A stretch of 64,000 bases of DNA from Paractinoplanes ovalisporus. GTDB lineage: Bacteria > Actinomycetota > Actinomycetes > Mycobacteriales > Micromonosporaceae. The stretch spans positions 372,001 through 436,000 of the forward strand of contig NZ_JAENHP010000007.1 of the NCBI RefSeq assembly GCF_016834655.1, in the 5' to 3' direction. Below the pieces are notes generated by a model. It did not search any database. It was given only the letters and a program-made list of their open reading frames with translations, and was not told the DNA's origin. The position numbers were made by a program, and so were the translations under genes. Positions 40,589 through 48,593 of the stretch are shown one piece after another (within the stretch, counting starts at the first letter, position 1; the number at the start of each line of letters is the position of its first letter).

Positions 40589-42227
40589 CGGGGCCACCGT
40601 CGAGGTCATCCGCAACCACCTCGTGTCGGCGGCCGAGGAGATGCGGGCGGCACTCGTGCGGACGGCGTTCAACCCGGTCATCTACGAGGTGCACGACTTC
40701 GGCATCTCCATCTATGACCGGTCGCTGCGCCTGGTGGCCGAGTCGACCGGGCTGTCGCGGTTCCTCGGGGCCAACGACTACTCGATCCGCAAGGGCGTCG
40801 AGTATGTGGGGGCGTTGGAGAAGGGCGACATCTACGTCCTCAACTACCCGTACTGGAACGCCGCCCACTCCTACGACGCGACGATGTTCGCGCCGGTGTT
40901 CTCGGGCGACGAACTCGTGGCGTATCTCTGCATCCGCGCGCACTGGATGGATCTGGGGGCCAAGGACGCGGGCTACGTGCTGGACTCGACCGACATGCAC
41001 CAGGAAGGCCTCATCTTTCCGGGTACGAAGGTGTATTCGGGCGGCGAACCGGTGCACGACATCATCGAGCTGATCCGCTTCAACTCCCGCATGCCCGACC
41101 TGGTGCTGGGCGACCTCAACGCCCAGATCGCCGCCCTGCGGACGGGGGAGCGACGGGTGGCCGAGCTGTTCGACCGCTACGGGGACGCAACGGTCAGCGC
41201 GGTCATCGACCGTTTTGTGGGCGCCGCCGAGGAGTCGGCGGCCGAAGCGGTGTCCCGGCTGCCACAGGGCAGCTGGACGGCCGAGGACTGGCTGGACGAC
41301 GACGGCGTGACCGAGGACCCGATCCTCATGCGTTGCACGGTGACCATCCAGGACGGCACGTTCACCGTCGACTTCGCCGGCTCGTCGCCCGCGGTGCCGG
41401 GACCGGTCAACCTGCCGATCGGCTCGACCATCGCCACCTGCCGGGTCGCGTTCAAGGCCATCACCACCCCGGACGAGCAGACCAACGCCGGCCACTTCGC
41501 CCCGCTGCGGGTATCGGCCGAGCCGGGCACGCTCTTCAACGCCGTCTACCCGGCCGCGACCTTCACCCAGTGGACCGGCACCGTCGCGCTCGAGCTCATC
41601 TACAAGGCCCTGGCCCAGGGGATGCCCGACCGGCTGCCGGCCAGCAGCGGCGGTGACGTGCCCGGGTTCATGATGGTCGGCGTCCACCCCGACACCGGCT
41701 CGATGTTCGCGGTCAGCAACAACGACCCGGTCGGCTGGGGCGGCTCACCCGACCACGACGGCATCGGCCCGGCCAACCACCTCTGCCAGACCCAGGCCCG
41801 CAACACCCCGGTCGAGGTGCTCGAAGCGAAGACCGGCATGTTCTTCGAGCGGGTGGAGATCCGTACGGACTCGGGCGGAGCCGGCCGGTTCCGTGGGGGC
41901 TGCGGACTGCGGCGTGACATCCGGTTCGTCACCGACGGCGAGTTCCTGTCGGTCATCAAGAAGACCAGAAGCGCGCCGTGGGCGCTCGACGGCGGCCGGT
42001 CACCCGAACCGAACCAGGTCGTCGTCTTCCCCGGCACCGACCGCGAGAAGCGGGTCAGCACCAAACGCACTCCCGTCCGCGCCGGCGACCGGATCACCCT
42101 GCTCACCGCCGGTGGCGGCGGGCACGGCGACCCGGACCGGCGCGACCCGGCAGCGGTGCGGCAGGACGTTCAGGAGGGGTACGTCTCGCCCGAGGCGGCC
42201 CGGAAGGTGTACGGGGTGATCGCGTGA
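40581..42227 (+). CDS. Hydantoinase/oxoprolinase B subunit (HyuB family), copy 2
   Basis: A 548-aa paralogue of the preceding protein with the same motifs: EEMRAALVRTAFNPVIYEVHD, VLNYPYWNAAHSYDATMF, DSTDMHQEGLIFPG, VDFAGSSPAVPGPVN, FRGGCGLRRDIRF and ITLLTAGGGGHGDPD. All conserved residues remain, so it is not a decayed copy. The two may form a mixed complex with the single HyuA or serve two substrates. Overlaps the amidohydrolase start by 4 nt (GTGA). Confidence 0.9.
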   Translation: MTDGATVEVIRNHLVSAAEEMRAALVRTAFNPVIYEVHDFGISIYDRSLRLVAESTGLSRFLGANDYSIRKGVEYVGALEKGDIYVLNYPYWNAAHSYDATMFAPVFSGDELVAYLCIRAHWMDLGAKDAGYVLDSTDMHQEGLIFPGTKVYSGGEPVHDIIELIRFNSRMPDLVLGDLNAQIAALRTGERRVAELFDRYGDATVSAVIDRFVGAAEESAAEAVSRLPQGSWTAEDWLDDDGVTEDPILMRCTVTIQDGTFTVDFAGSSPAVPGPVNLPIGSTIATCRVAFKAITTPDEQTNAGHFAPLRVSAEPGTLFNAVYPAATFTQWTGTVALELIYKALAQGMPDRLPASSGGDVPGFMMVGVHPDTGSMFAVSNNDPVGWGGSPDHDGIGPANHLCQTQARNTPVEVLEAKTGMFFERVEIRTDSGGAGRFRGGCGLRRDIRFVTDGEFLSVIKKTRSAPWALDGGRSPEPNQVVVFPGTDREKRVSTKRTPVRAGDRITLLTAGGGGHGDPDRRDPAAVRQDVQEGYVSPEAARKVYGVIA

Positions 42228-43435
42228 ACCAGCTTCTCGGCAACTGCACCGTGGTGGATGCCCGGGCACTCCCGGTCAAGGACGCCGGTGTGTGGATCAC
42301 CGGTGACCGCATCACGGCCGTGGGCCCGTACGGGGAAATCGCCTCTCGGGCCCGCGCGGCCGGACCGGTCGTCGAACGGGACATGGGCGGCGCGTTCGTG
42401 ACCCCCGGACTGGCCAACATGCACACCCACTTCTCGTTGTCGCTGCCCGGCGGCGGTGGCAACGCGGTCAAGGACATGGGCCCGCACGACCTGGCCCTCT
42501 ACATGGCCGACGGCGCCCGCCGCACCCTCGACTGCGGCGTGACAACCGTGCGCAACGTGGCCGAGAAGGACCACGCCGACTTCGCGCTGCGCCGGGCCAT
42601 CAACGCCGGACGGGCGGTCGGGCCGCGCATGTACACGGCCGGCCGCGCGCTGGTCTGCACCGGCGGGCACGGCCACGAGAGCGGCGACACGATGGAGTGC
42701 GACGGGCCGGTCGGCTTCCGGCACGGGGTGCGCAGCCAGATCAAGGCCGGCGCCGACCTGATCAAAGTGATGATCTCGGGCGGGCTGGCCGGCGAGCACG
42801 AGGCGATCTCGACCCCGCAGCTGTTCGCCGACGAGATGGCGGCGGTGATCGAGACCGCGCACGCCTGGGGCCGCAAGGTCACCGCGCACGCCGGCCCGGC
42901 CGAGGTGATCGGGGCCGCGGTCGAGCTCGGGCTGGACTGCGTCGAGCACGGCTACCAGCTGACCCCGCAGGTCGCGGCGCGGATGGCCGAGAAGGGCACC
43001 GCGCTCGTACCGACGCTGCTCGTCACCCGGTGCAAGGAGTTCTTCGACGAGCTGGGCGTGCCGGAGTGGATGCAGTGCCGCTCGCTCGGCGCCGGCCCGC
43101 GGCACATCGAGAGCTTCCAGATGGCCCTCGAAGCCGGGGTGGAGATCCTGCTCGGCAGCGACATGCCGCCGTTCTGGTCGTTCGAGGGCACCAACGCCAC
43201 CGTGCGCGAGCTGGAGAACCTGGCCGAGCACCTGGGCCCGGAGCGGGCGCTGCACGCCGGCACCCGCGGCCCGATCCGCTGGCTGGGACTCGAGAAGGAC
43301 CTCGGCACGGTCGAGGAAGGCAAGTACGCAGATTTGATCGCCATGGACGCCGACCCGTTGGACGACACCTCGGCCTTCCGAGGGGTGCGGTTCGTGATGA
43401 AGGGCGGCGTCGTCAGCCGGGAGGACCAGCGATGA
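42224..43435 (+). CDS. Amidohydrolase, imidazolonepropionase-like
   Basis: A 403-aa metal-dependent hydrolase of the amidohydrolase superfamily: N-terminal beta-sandwich (NCTVVDARAL), metal-binding TPGLANMHTHFSL (HxH), lysine-type KVMISGGLAGEHE, TAHAGPAEVIGAAVELGLDCVEHG (His ligands), catalytic Asp in LLGSDMPP, and the C-terminal TVEEGKYADLIAMDADPLDD. Subfamily resembles imidazolonepropionase and Xaa-Pro amidohydrolases. Probably cleaves an amide or cyclic intermediate produced by or feeding the HyuAB enzyme. Confidence 0.88.
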   Translation: MNQLLGNCTVVDARALPVKDAGVWITGDRITAVGPYGEIASRARAAGPVVERDMGGAFVTPGLANMHTHFSLSLPGGGGNAVKDMGPHDLALYMADGARRTLDCGVTTVRNVAEKDHADFALRRAINAGRAVGPRMYTAGRALVCTGGHGHESGDTMECDGPVGFRHGVRSQIKAGADLIKVMISGGLAGEHEAISTPQLFADEMAAVIETAHAWGRKVTAHAGPAEVIGAAVELGLDCVEHGYQLTPQVAARMAEKGTALVPTLLVTRCKEFFDELGVPEWMQCRSLGAGPRHIESFQMALEAGVEILLGSDMPPFWSFEGTNATVRELENLAEHLGPERALHAGTRGPIRWLGLEKDLGTVEEGKYADLIAMDADPLDDTSAFRGVRFVMKGGVVSREDQR

Positions 43436-43830
43436 GTTTCGCCGAGATCGGGGCCGCGGCCATCGCGGCCGGCATCGACGACATGTACGCGTCGTTCCTC
43501 AAGGGCGACCGCCAGGGCTTCGACAGCCACCTGCACGACGACGTCACCACCTGGGAGACGCACCTGCCGGGGCCGCTGCGCACCCGGCGCGAGCTCGACT
43601 CGTTCCGGGACACCCGGGACGCGGCCGGGGAGCGGCCGGTGCTCGACGTGATGGCGGCCACCGAGAAGCGGATCGACGTCTGGGGCGACACCGGGGTGGC
43701 CCGGTATGTGCTCGTGACCCGGGACGCGGCCAGCGGTCTCGAACAGCACACCCGGGTCACCGACGTGCTGCGCTGCCTGGACGGCCGCTGGCGGATCGTG
43801 CACCACCACGCGGAGCTGGTCCGGCCGTGA
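43432..43830 (+). CDS. NTF2-like (SnoaL/DUF4440) protein
   Basis: A 132-aa cone-shaped alpha+beta barrel protein: DDMYASFLKGDRQGFDSHLHDDVTTWE, an H/D-lined pocket, and the closing strands CLDGRWRIVHHHAELV. NTF2-like proteins act as small isomerases, hydrolases or binding proteins. The fully overlapping gene positions (ATGA on both sides) link it to the pathway, perhaps as a small enzyme acting on an unstable intermediate. Exact activity unknown. Confidence 0.78.
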   Translation: MSFAEIGAAAIAAGIDDMYASFLKGDRQGFDSHLHDDVTTWETHLPGPLRTRRELDSFRDTRDAAGERPVLDVMAATEKRIDVWGDTGVARYVLVTRDAASGLEQHTRVTDVLRCLDGRWRIVHHHAELVRP

Positions 43831-44804
43831 TCCGGCGGTTGATCGCGACGTCGACCGGGGAGCCGCAGGACGTGTTGCGGCTCGCCTCGGTCGACGACGA
43901 CCCGCCGCCGGGGCCGGGGCAGGTCACGCTGGCGGTGCATGCGGTCGGCCTCAACTTCCTCGACGTGTCGCTGTGCCGGGGCGAGTATCCGGTGCGGCCT
44001 TCCCCGCCGATGACGCCCGGTGTGGAGGCTTCCGGGCGCGTGATCGCTGGTGACCCGGCTTGGATAGGCCGCGAGGTTGTGGCGTGCCCGGCGCTGCCTT
44101 TCGGGGCGCTCGGCGAGACCGTCACCATCGACGCCGACCTCGTTGTGGAACGGCCGCCTTCGGTGAACCCGGTGGTGGCCGCTGCGCTGCCCGTGACGTA
44201 CCAGACCTCGTGGTTCGCTCTGGAACGGGCGCGGGTCAAGGCCGGGGACACCGTGTTGGTGCACGCCGGGGCGGGTGGGGTCGGCATCGCCACGATCCAG
44301 TTGGCGGTGGCCCGGGGCGCGCGGGTGATCGCCACCGCGAGCTCGGTGGAGAAGCGCGACAAATGCCGCGAAGAAGGCGCATCGATCGCGGTCGGGTATG
44401 AGGAGTTCGAGTCGGCCGCGGGCGAGGTCGATGTCGTCATCGACCCGGTCGGGGGCGATCTGCTCGGCCGCTCGCTCGACTGCCTGGCCTTCGAAGGCCG
44501 TCTGGTCAGCGTGGGGATGGCGGCCGGACCGCCACCGCCGGTCGACCCGGCGCGGCTGATCGCCCGCAACGTCGACCTCATCGGTCTTTCCTGGGGATCG
44601 CGTTACCCGTGGGCCCGGCCGGCCGAGGTGCGGGCCGCCTACGACGAGTTGTTCCGCCGCTGCGCCACGGGCGAGTTGCGGCCGTCGGTCAACCGGGTCG
44701 TCCCCCTCGACCAGGCGCCCGCCGCCCTGGCCGACCTGGCCGCCCGGCGTACGACCGGCAAGGTCATCGTGCAGGTCACCGGCTTCAACGAGGAGGCGTC
44801 ATGA
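43827..44804 (+). CDS. Medium-chain dehydrogenase/reductase, quinone oxidoreductase-like
   Basis: A 325-aa MDR-family NADPH oxidoreductase without catalytic zinc ligands: GLNFLDVSLCRGEYPV, PGVEASGRV, ALPVTYQTSWFALERA, the nucleotide-binding VLVHAGAGGVGIATIQLA (GxGxxG), and the C-terminal PLDQAPAALADLAARRTTGK. Family members reduce enones or quinones. In this operon it could reduce an unsaturated intermediate. GTG start overlaps the NTF2-like gene. Confidence 0.87.
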   Translation: MIRRLIATSTGEPQDVLRLASVDDDPPPGPGQVTLAVHAVGLNFLDVSLCRGEYPVRPSPPMTPGVEASGRVIAGDPAWIGREVVACPALPFGALGETVTIDADLVVERPPSVNPVVAAALPVTYQTSWFALERARVKAGDTVLVHAGAGGVGIATIQLAVARGARVIATASSVEKRDKCREEGASIAVGYEEFESAAGEVDVVIDPVGGDLLGRSLDCLAFEGRLVSVGMAAGPPPPVDPARLIARNVDLIGLSWGSRYPWARPAEVRAAYDELFRRCATGELRPSVNRVVPLDQAPAALADLAARRTTGKVIVQVTGFNEEAS

Positions 44805-45115
44805 GCGAGATGGACATCTACGACCTGCGGGTCAGCGTCGACCGGATCGAGGGCCGGTCGGTCTGCGGCATGAACGTGGGCGACCACTTCGACCTGACCA
44901 ACAGCGCGCACCTGACCATCCCCGAGGGCAGACACTTCTGCGTGTACGCCCTGGCCTCGGTGCTGCCGTTCCTCGCCGCCAAGCAGCGTGACCTGGCCGC
45001 GGGCGACTGGCTGGCCCAGGACTCGCACTTCATCTGCCCCGACCCCGAGGAGCGCCTGGTCATGAAGGTCGAGCGGACCTGCCGGCGCACCATGAACTCC
45101 GAGGACCTGACCTGA
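44801..45115 (+). CDS. TIGR04076-family small protein
   Basis: A 104-aa protein matching the TIGR04076 pattern by eye: MDIYDLRVSVDRIEGRSVCG, NVGDHFDLTN, EGRHFCVYALASVLPFLAAKQR, CPDPEERLVMKVER. Cysteines at about 22, 47 and 83 are the conserved ones. The family has no established function; members occur beside oxidoreductases and catabolic genes. Its start overlaps the MDR stop (ATGA), and its stop overlaps the LLM start (TGATG). Confidence 0.72.
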   Translation: MSEMDIYDLRVSVDRIEGRSVCGMNVGDHFDLTNSAHLTIPEGRHFCVYALASVLPFLAAKQRDLAAGDWLAQDSHFICPDPEERLVMKVERTCRRTMNSEDLT

Positions 45116-46113
45116 TGCGTACGGAGATCGGGCTCGGTCTGCAGAGCGACAAACCGGCCGGCACGTACGCCCGGCTGGCGCGATCCGCCGAAGCGGCCGG
45201 TTTCGACGTGCTGACCGTGTTCGGCGACCTGATGTACCAGCCGCCGATCTTCCCGCTGCTGGAGATGGCCGGGGCGACCTCGCGCGTACGGCTGGGCCCG
45301 GCCTGTCTGAATCCGTTCTCGATGGCGCCGTACGAGATCGCCGGGCAGATCGCCTCCCTCGACCTCGCCTCGCACGGCCGGGCCTACCTGGGGCTGGCCC
45401 GCGGCACCTGGCTGGGCGCGGTCGGCCTGGACCAGCCGCGCCCGCTGACCGCCCTGGCCGAAACCGCCGAGGTGGTGGCCCGCCTGCTCCGCGGCGACCG
45501 CTCGTCGTACGAGGGCCGCGTGCACCGGTTGGCCGCCGACACCGTGCTCCGCTATGAGCGGCAGCGCCCCTCGGTCCCGTTGCTGATCGGCGCGTGGGGT
45601 GCTCAGGGCGCGGCGCTGGCCGGCCGGATCGCCGACGAGATCAAGGTCGGCGGCAGCGCCAACCCCGACATGGTCCCGGTGATCCGCGAGCGGCTGCGTG
45701 CGGGCGCCGACCGGGCCGGACGGCCGGTGGACGACATCGGCATCGTGCTGGGCGCGGTCACGGTGGTCGACACCGACGGCGAGGCGGCGCGGGCCAAAGC
45801 CCGTACGGAGGTGGCGATGTATCTGGCCGTGGTGGCCGACCTCGACCCGACCGTGGAACTGCCCGAGGGCTTGGTCGCCGAAGTGGCGGCGCTGGTCGAC
45901 GCGGGCCGGGACGAGGAGGCGGGCAAGCTGATCCCGGACGACGTGCTCGACCGGTTCGCGTTCTCGGGCGCGCCGGAGCAGGTGGCGGCGCAGGCCCAGA
46001 AGCTGATCGACGCCGGGGTGCGGAGGGTCGAGTTCGGCACCCCGCACGGCCTCACCGATGATCGTGGGGTCGAGCTGCTCGGCGCGGAGGTCCTGCCCCT
46101 GCTGTCCCGTTAG
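45115..46113 (+). CDS. LLM-class flavin-dependent oxidoreductase, possibly F420-dependent
   Basis: A 332-aa bacterial-luciferase-like TIM barrel: IGLGLQSDKPAGTYARLARSAEAAGFDVLTVFGD, SRVRLGPACLNPF, GRAYLGLARGTWL, PLLIGAWGAQGAALAGRIADEIKVGG and the C-terminal AGVRRVEFGTPHG. Length and motifs resemble F420-dependent reductases (tetrahydromethanopterin reductase-like), but FMN use cannot be excluded. Last gene of the operon, which ends at a hairpin with a T-tract about 100 nt downstream. Confidence 0.87.
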   Translation: MRTEIGLGLQSDKPAGTYARLARSAEAAGFDVLTVFGDLMYQPPIFPLLEMAGATSRVRLGPACLNPFSMAPYEIAGQIASLDLASHGRAYLGLARGTWLGAVGLDQPRPLTALAETAEVVARLLRGDRSSYEGRVHRLAADTVLRYERQRPSVPLLIGAWGAQGAALAGRIADEIKVGGSANPDMVPVIRERLRAGADRAGRPVDDIGIVLGAVTVVDTDGEAARAKARTEVAMYLAVVADLDPTVELPEGLVAEVAALVDAGRDEEAGKLIPDDVLDRFAFSGAPEQVAAQAQKLIDAGVRRVEFGTPHGLTDDRGVELLGAEVLPLLSR

Positions 46114-46136
46114 CACATCCGGCCGCTCGGTGGGCG

Positions 46137-46163
46137 TTGTCCACAGCCGGGGGTTTGTCCACA
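46137..46163 (+). other. Two perfect DnaA-box-like sites, TTGTCCACA
   Basis: TTGTCCACA occurs at 46137-46145 and again at 46155-46163 in the same orientation, 18 bp apart. This nonamer is the preferred DnaA box of high-GC actinobacteria. The location, between two unrelated catabolic units, is not an origin: no dnaA or dnaN is present and only two boxes are seen. It may be a DnaA-titration or regulatory site. Confidence 0.5.
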
Positions 46164-46216
46164 GGCCCACCGACAAGATCGGCCGGCATTCGCCAGAATT
46201 AGTGGCGTGGCGGTGG

Positions 46217-46242
46217 CCCCCCTGGGAGGGCGGGTTTTTTTT
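46217..46242 (+). terminator. Rho-independent-like terminator after the ABC/hydantoinase operon
   Basis: CCCCCCT (46217-46223), loop GGG, AGGGCGGG (46227-46234) and eight T residues (46235-46242). The stem has one mismatch. A run of eight T is exceptional in this GC-rich window, supporting a true terminator. It lies about 104 nt past the LLM stop and 50 nt before the next gene. Confidence 0.55.
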
Positions 46243-46291
46243 AGTAGACACCACTGACAGCCCATGATCGTCTTGTGAGGAGCCCCGCCTG

Positions 46292-47326
46292 ATGGACGTC
46301 CTGCTGGTGCTCGGCGCCGACCTGGTCGCCGACCGTGATCTGCTCACCAAAGTGGCCGGTGACGCGGCCTGGGACCTGGAAGTGGGTCTCCGGGTGGTCG
46401 ACGCGGCCACGGCCGACGAGATCGCGGCGCACGACGGGCCGGTTGTGGTGGTGCCCGCCGACGCGGCCGCCCCCGAGAACGCCGTCCTCTACGACCTCAC
46501 CGTGGCCGCCGAGCCGCTCGGGTCGCGGCACCTGCACGGGCGCGGGGTGTGGGGGCTGGCCTGGGCGATCAAGCATGCGGTGTACCGGCTCCGGCAACCG
46601 GCCGAGCGGATCGCCTACGGCGATCACGCGGAGCAATGGGCCGACGAGCGGACCCCGGGCGCGGCCACACCCACTGATCTCCCGACCGGCGCCACGGACG
46701 CCCCCTCTGTGGCGCCGGTCGGGGTTCTCATCCACGGCGGGTTCTGGCGGTCGATCTGGGCCGCCGATCTCATGGACGCGCTCGCCATCGACCTGACCGC
46801 CCGCGGCTGGATCAGCTGGAACCTGGAATACCGCCGGCCGGACCGCAACGGCTGGGCGGCCACCACCGAAGACATTGCCGACGGTGTGGCTGCGGCCCGC
46901 AAACGCCATCCGGGAGCCCCGATCGTGCTGTTCGGGCATTCGGCGGGCGGTCAGCTGGCGTTGCGCCTGGCCGCCGACGACCCGGACATCACGCTCGCCG
47001 TGTCGCTGGCGGGGGTGCTCGACCTGCAGGAGGGGCAGCGGCGGTTCCTGGGCGAGGGGGCGATCACGACCGCGCTCGGTGGCGCGCCGGCCGAGGTGCC
47101 CGAGGTCTATGCGGCTAGTGACCCGATGACCCGGCTGCCGCTGGCCTCGCCGGCGCTGCTGGTGCAGGGCAGCGGGGACAGCCTCGACCTGATCGACATC
47201 AACCGGCGGTTCGCCGCCGCCTCGGGGGTCACGCTGCTGGAGCAGCCGGGGGACCACTTCGACGTGATCGCGCCCACCTCGGCGATCTGGGCCGCGACGA
47301 TGGACGCAGTCGCCAGGCGAGTTTAG
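46292..47326 (+). CDS. Alpha/beta hydrolase, candidate kynurenine formamidase, with N-terminal extra domain
   Basis: A 344-aa protein. From about residue 140 it is an alpha/beta-hydrolase with oxyanion motif H148-G-G-F-W and nucleophile S217 in GHSAGG, then DPMTRLPLASPALLVQGSGD (Asp) and PGDHFDVI (His). HGG(F/Y)W is typical of kynurenine formamidases. The locus encodes every other step of kynurenine breakdown but no KynB-type enzyme, so this is the best candidate for N-formylkynurenine hydrolysis. The first 125 residues are an unrecognised domain ending HAVYRLRQPAERIAYG. Ribosome-binding site TGAGGAG lies 10 nt before the ATG. Confidence 0.75.
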   Translation: MDVLLVLGADLVADRDLLTKVAGDAAWDLEVGLRVVDAATADEIAAHDGPVVVVPADAAAPENAVLYDLTVAAEPLGSRHLHGRGVWGLAWAIKHAVYRLRQPAERIAYGDHAEQWADERTPGAATPTDLPTGATDAPSVAPVGVLIHGGFWRSIWAADLMDALAIDLTARGWISWNLEYRRPDRNGWAATTEDIADGVAAARKRHPGAPIVLFGHSAGGQLALRLAADDPDITLAVSLAGVLDLQEGQRRFLGEGAITTALGGAPAEVPEVYAASDPMTRLPLASPALLVQGSGDSLDLIDINRRFAAASGVTLLEQPGDHFDVIAPTSAIWAATMDAVARRV

Positions 47327-47345
47327 GGCGGTTGGATGGCGTTAT

Positions 47346-47359
47346 TTCACGTACGTGAA
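47346..47359. promoter_or_regulatory. 14-bp perfect palindrome TTCACGTACGTGAA
   Basis: Lies in the 59-bp gap between the convergent 3' ends of the formamidase candidate and the XRE-cupin gene. It contains the same GTGAAC/GTTCAC half-site as the 31.2-kb cluster. It could be a regulator-binding site or part of a bidirectional terminator; it is flanked by AT-rich sequence unusual here. Confidence 0.3.
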
Positions 47360-47385
47360 CAATGATCTTCAGGATCGCCGCATGT

Positions 47386-47994
47386 TCAGAACAGGCGCGG
47401 GGTGACCACCGAGACCACGGTGGTCACCTCTTCGGTGTCGTTGTACATGGCGTGCGGCACCGAGGAACGCAGGTGCACGCTGTCGCCGGGGTGCAGCCGG
47501 TGCTCCACGCCGTCGACCTCGTAGAGCAGCTCACCCGAGATGACGTACGCGAATTCCTCACCGGCGTGCCCGTAAGCGTTCTCGCGCCGCCCGCCGGGAG
47601 CGATGTGCACCACCATGGGCTCGAGCACCAGCCCGGCCCCACGGTCGGACAGCATGCGGTAGGTCTGCTGGCCGGAGACGTATTGCACCGCGGCGTTCTC
47701 ACCCCGGGTCAGCGTGAAATGCCGGGGCATCGGCACCACGACCGGGTCGCCGGCGCCGGGCGCGGCCGGGGCGTCGTCGAAGAAGTCGGCCACCGAATGC
47801 CCGAGCGCGCTCGCGACGCTGCCCAGCGCGGTCAGCCCGATCGACGAGATGCCCCGCTCGACCTGGGACAGGAACCCGATCGACAGACCGGCCCGGGAGG
47901 CCAGGCTGCGCAGCGTCAGGCCGCGCTGCTTGCGGAACTCGCGGATGCGCGGACCGACCTGCGCGGCCGAGGTGTCTTCCAGCGGTTCCGTCAC
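47386..47994 (-). CDS. XRE-family regulator with cupin sensor domain
   Basis: A 202-aa protein: N-terminal HTH (about residues 12-70, IREFRKQRGLTLRSLASRAGLSIGFLSQVERG) and a C-terminal cupin (about 105-195, PMVVHIAPGGRRENAYGHAGEEFAYVISGELLYEVDG, LHPGDSVHLRSSVPHAMYN). Such regulators control amine, amino-acid and polyamine catabolism and bind small ligands in the cupin. GTG start at 47994. It is 13 nt downstream of the Lrp-type gene on the same strand, so both may be co-transcribed away from the kynurenine operon. Confidence 0.88.
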   Translation of the reverse strand: MTEPLEDTSAAQVGPRIREFRKQRGLTLRSLASRAGLSIGFLSQVERGISSIGLTALGSVASALGHSVADFFDDAPAAPGAGDPVVVPMPRHFTLTRGENAAVQYVSGQQTYRMLSDRGAGLVLEPMVVHIAPGGRRENAYGHAGEEFAYVISGELLYEVDGVEHRLHPGDSVHLRSSVPHAMYNDTEEVTTVVSVVTPRLF

Positions 47995-48007
47995 GCGTTC
48001 GATGGTA

Positions 48008-48451
48008 CTAAAAACGGGGCGGCGGCGCGATGGGCTGCCAGTCCAGCGGGGTGGCCAGGATCATCGTGCTGGACGGGGTGCCGTAGTTGCCGAGCCGGTC
48101 GGTGACCTCGGCGAACGCCACCATCGAGGCGGCCGCCACCTTGAGCACGCAGCACGTGTCGCCGGTGACCCGGTTGATCTCCAGCACCTCGGGCCAGGTG
48201 GCCACCTTGTCGTCGCGCAGCACGCAGGTCGGGCCGTAGCACGACATCCGGATCAGCCCGAGCACCGTACGCCCGGCCTTGGCCAGGTCGACGTGGGCGT
48301 GATAGCCGGTGATCACTCCGGTCTCCTCGAGCCGGCGCACCCGCTCGGCCACCGCCGGCGGCGAGAGATGCACCCGCCGGGAGAGCTCGCTGAACGACAG
48401 GCGTGCGTCGTCCTGCAACTCGCGCAGGAGGGCCCAGTCCATGGCGTCCAT
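48008..48451 (-). CDS. Lrp/AsnC-family regulator, probable kynurenine-responsive
   Basis: A 147-aa regulator: HTH (residues 4-55, DWALLRELQDDARLSFSELSRRVHLSPPAVAERVRRLEETG) and RAM/AsnC_trans_reg effector domain (about 65-140, VLEINRVTGDTCCVLKVAAAS). It is divergent from tryptophan 2,3-dioxygenase. In Pseudomonas an Lrp-type regulator (KynR) controls kynurenine genes in response to kynurenine; the arrangement here suggests the same role. The family identity is firm, the effector is inferred. Confidence 0.87.
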   Translation of the reverse strand: MDAMDWALLRELQDDARLSFSELSRRVHLSPPAVAERVRRLEETGVITGYHAHVDLAKAGRTVLGLIRMSCYGPTCVLRDDKVATWPEVLEINRVTGDTCCVLKVAAASMVAFAEVTDRLGNYGTPSSTMILATPLDWQPIAPPPRF

Positions 48452-48593
48452 CCGGTGACCTTCCGTTCGTAAAGCGGTCCGGCAAATCTAGCCCTTGATC
48501 ACGCGTTCAACGAGGTCAGCACCGTTAATTCGGCATTCCGATCGGGGCCCCGGCAACGAAATCATGGAGCGGTTCCCCGCCAGAGGAGAGATC
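48452..48593. promoter_or_regulatory. Divergent promoter region of the kynurenine operon and Lrp gene
   Basis: This 142-bp gap is the most AT-rich part of the area (cgttaattcggcattccg, gtaaagcgg, caaatctag) and must contain promoters for both the Lrp gene and kynA. Lrp-type sites are degenerate and AT-rich, so no single box can be marked. An AGAGGAGAG ribosome-binding site ends the region. Confidence 0.5.

Noticed and set aside
46137..46163. Chromosomal origin of replication
   Set aside because: Two DnaA boxes only, no dnaA, dnaN, gyrB or AT-rich unwinding region nearby.
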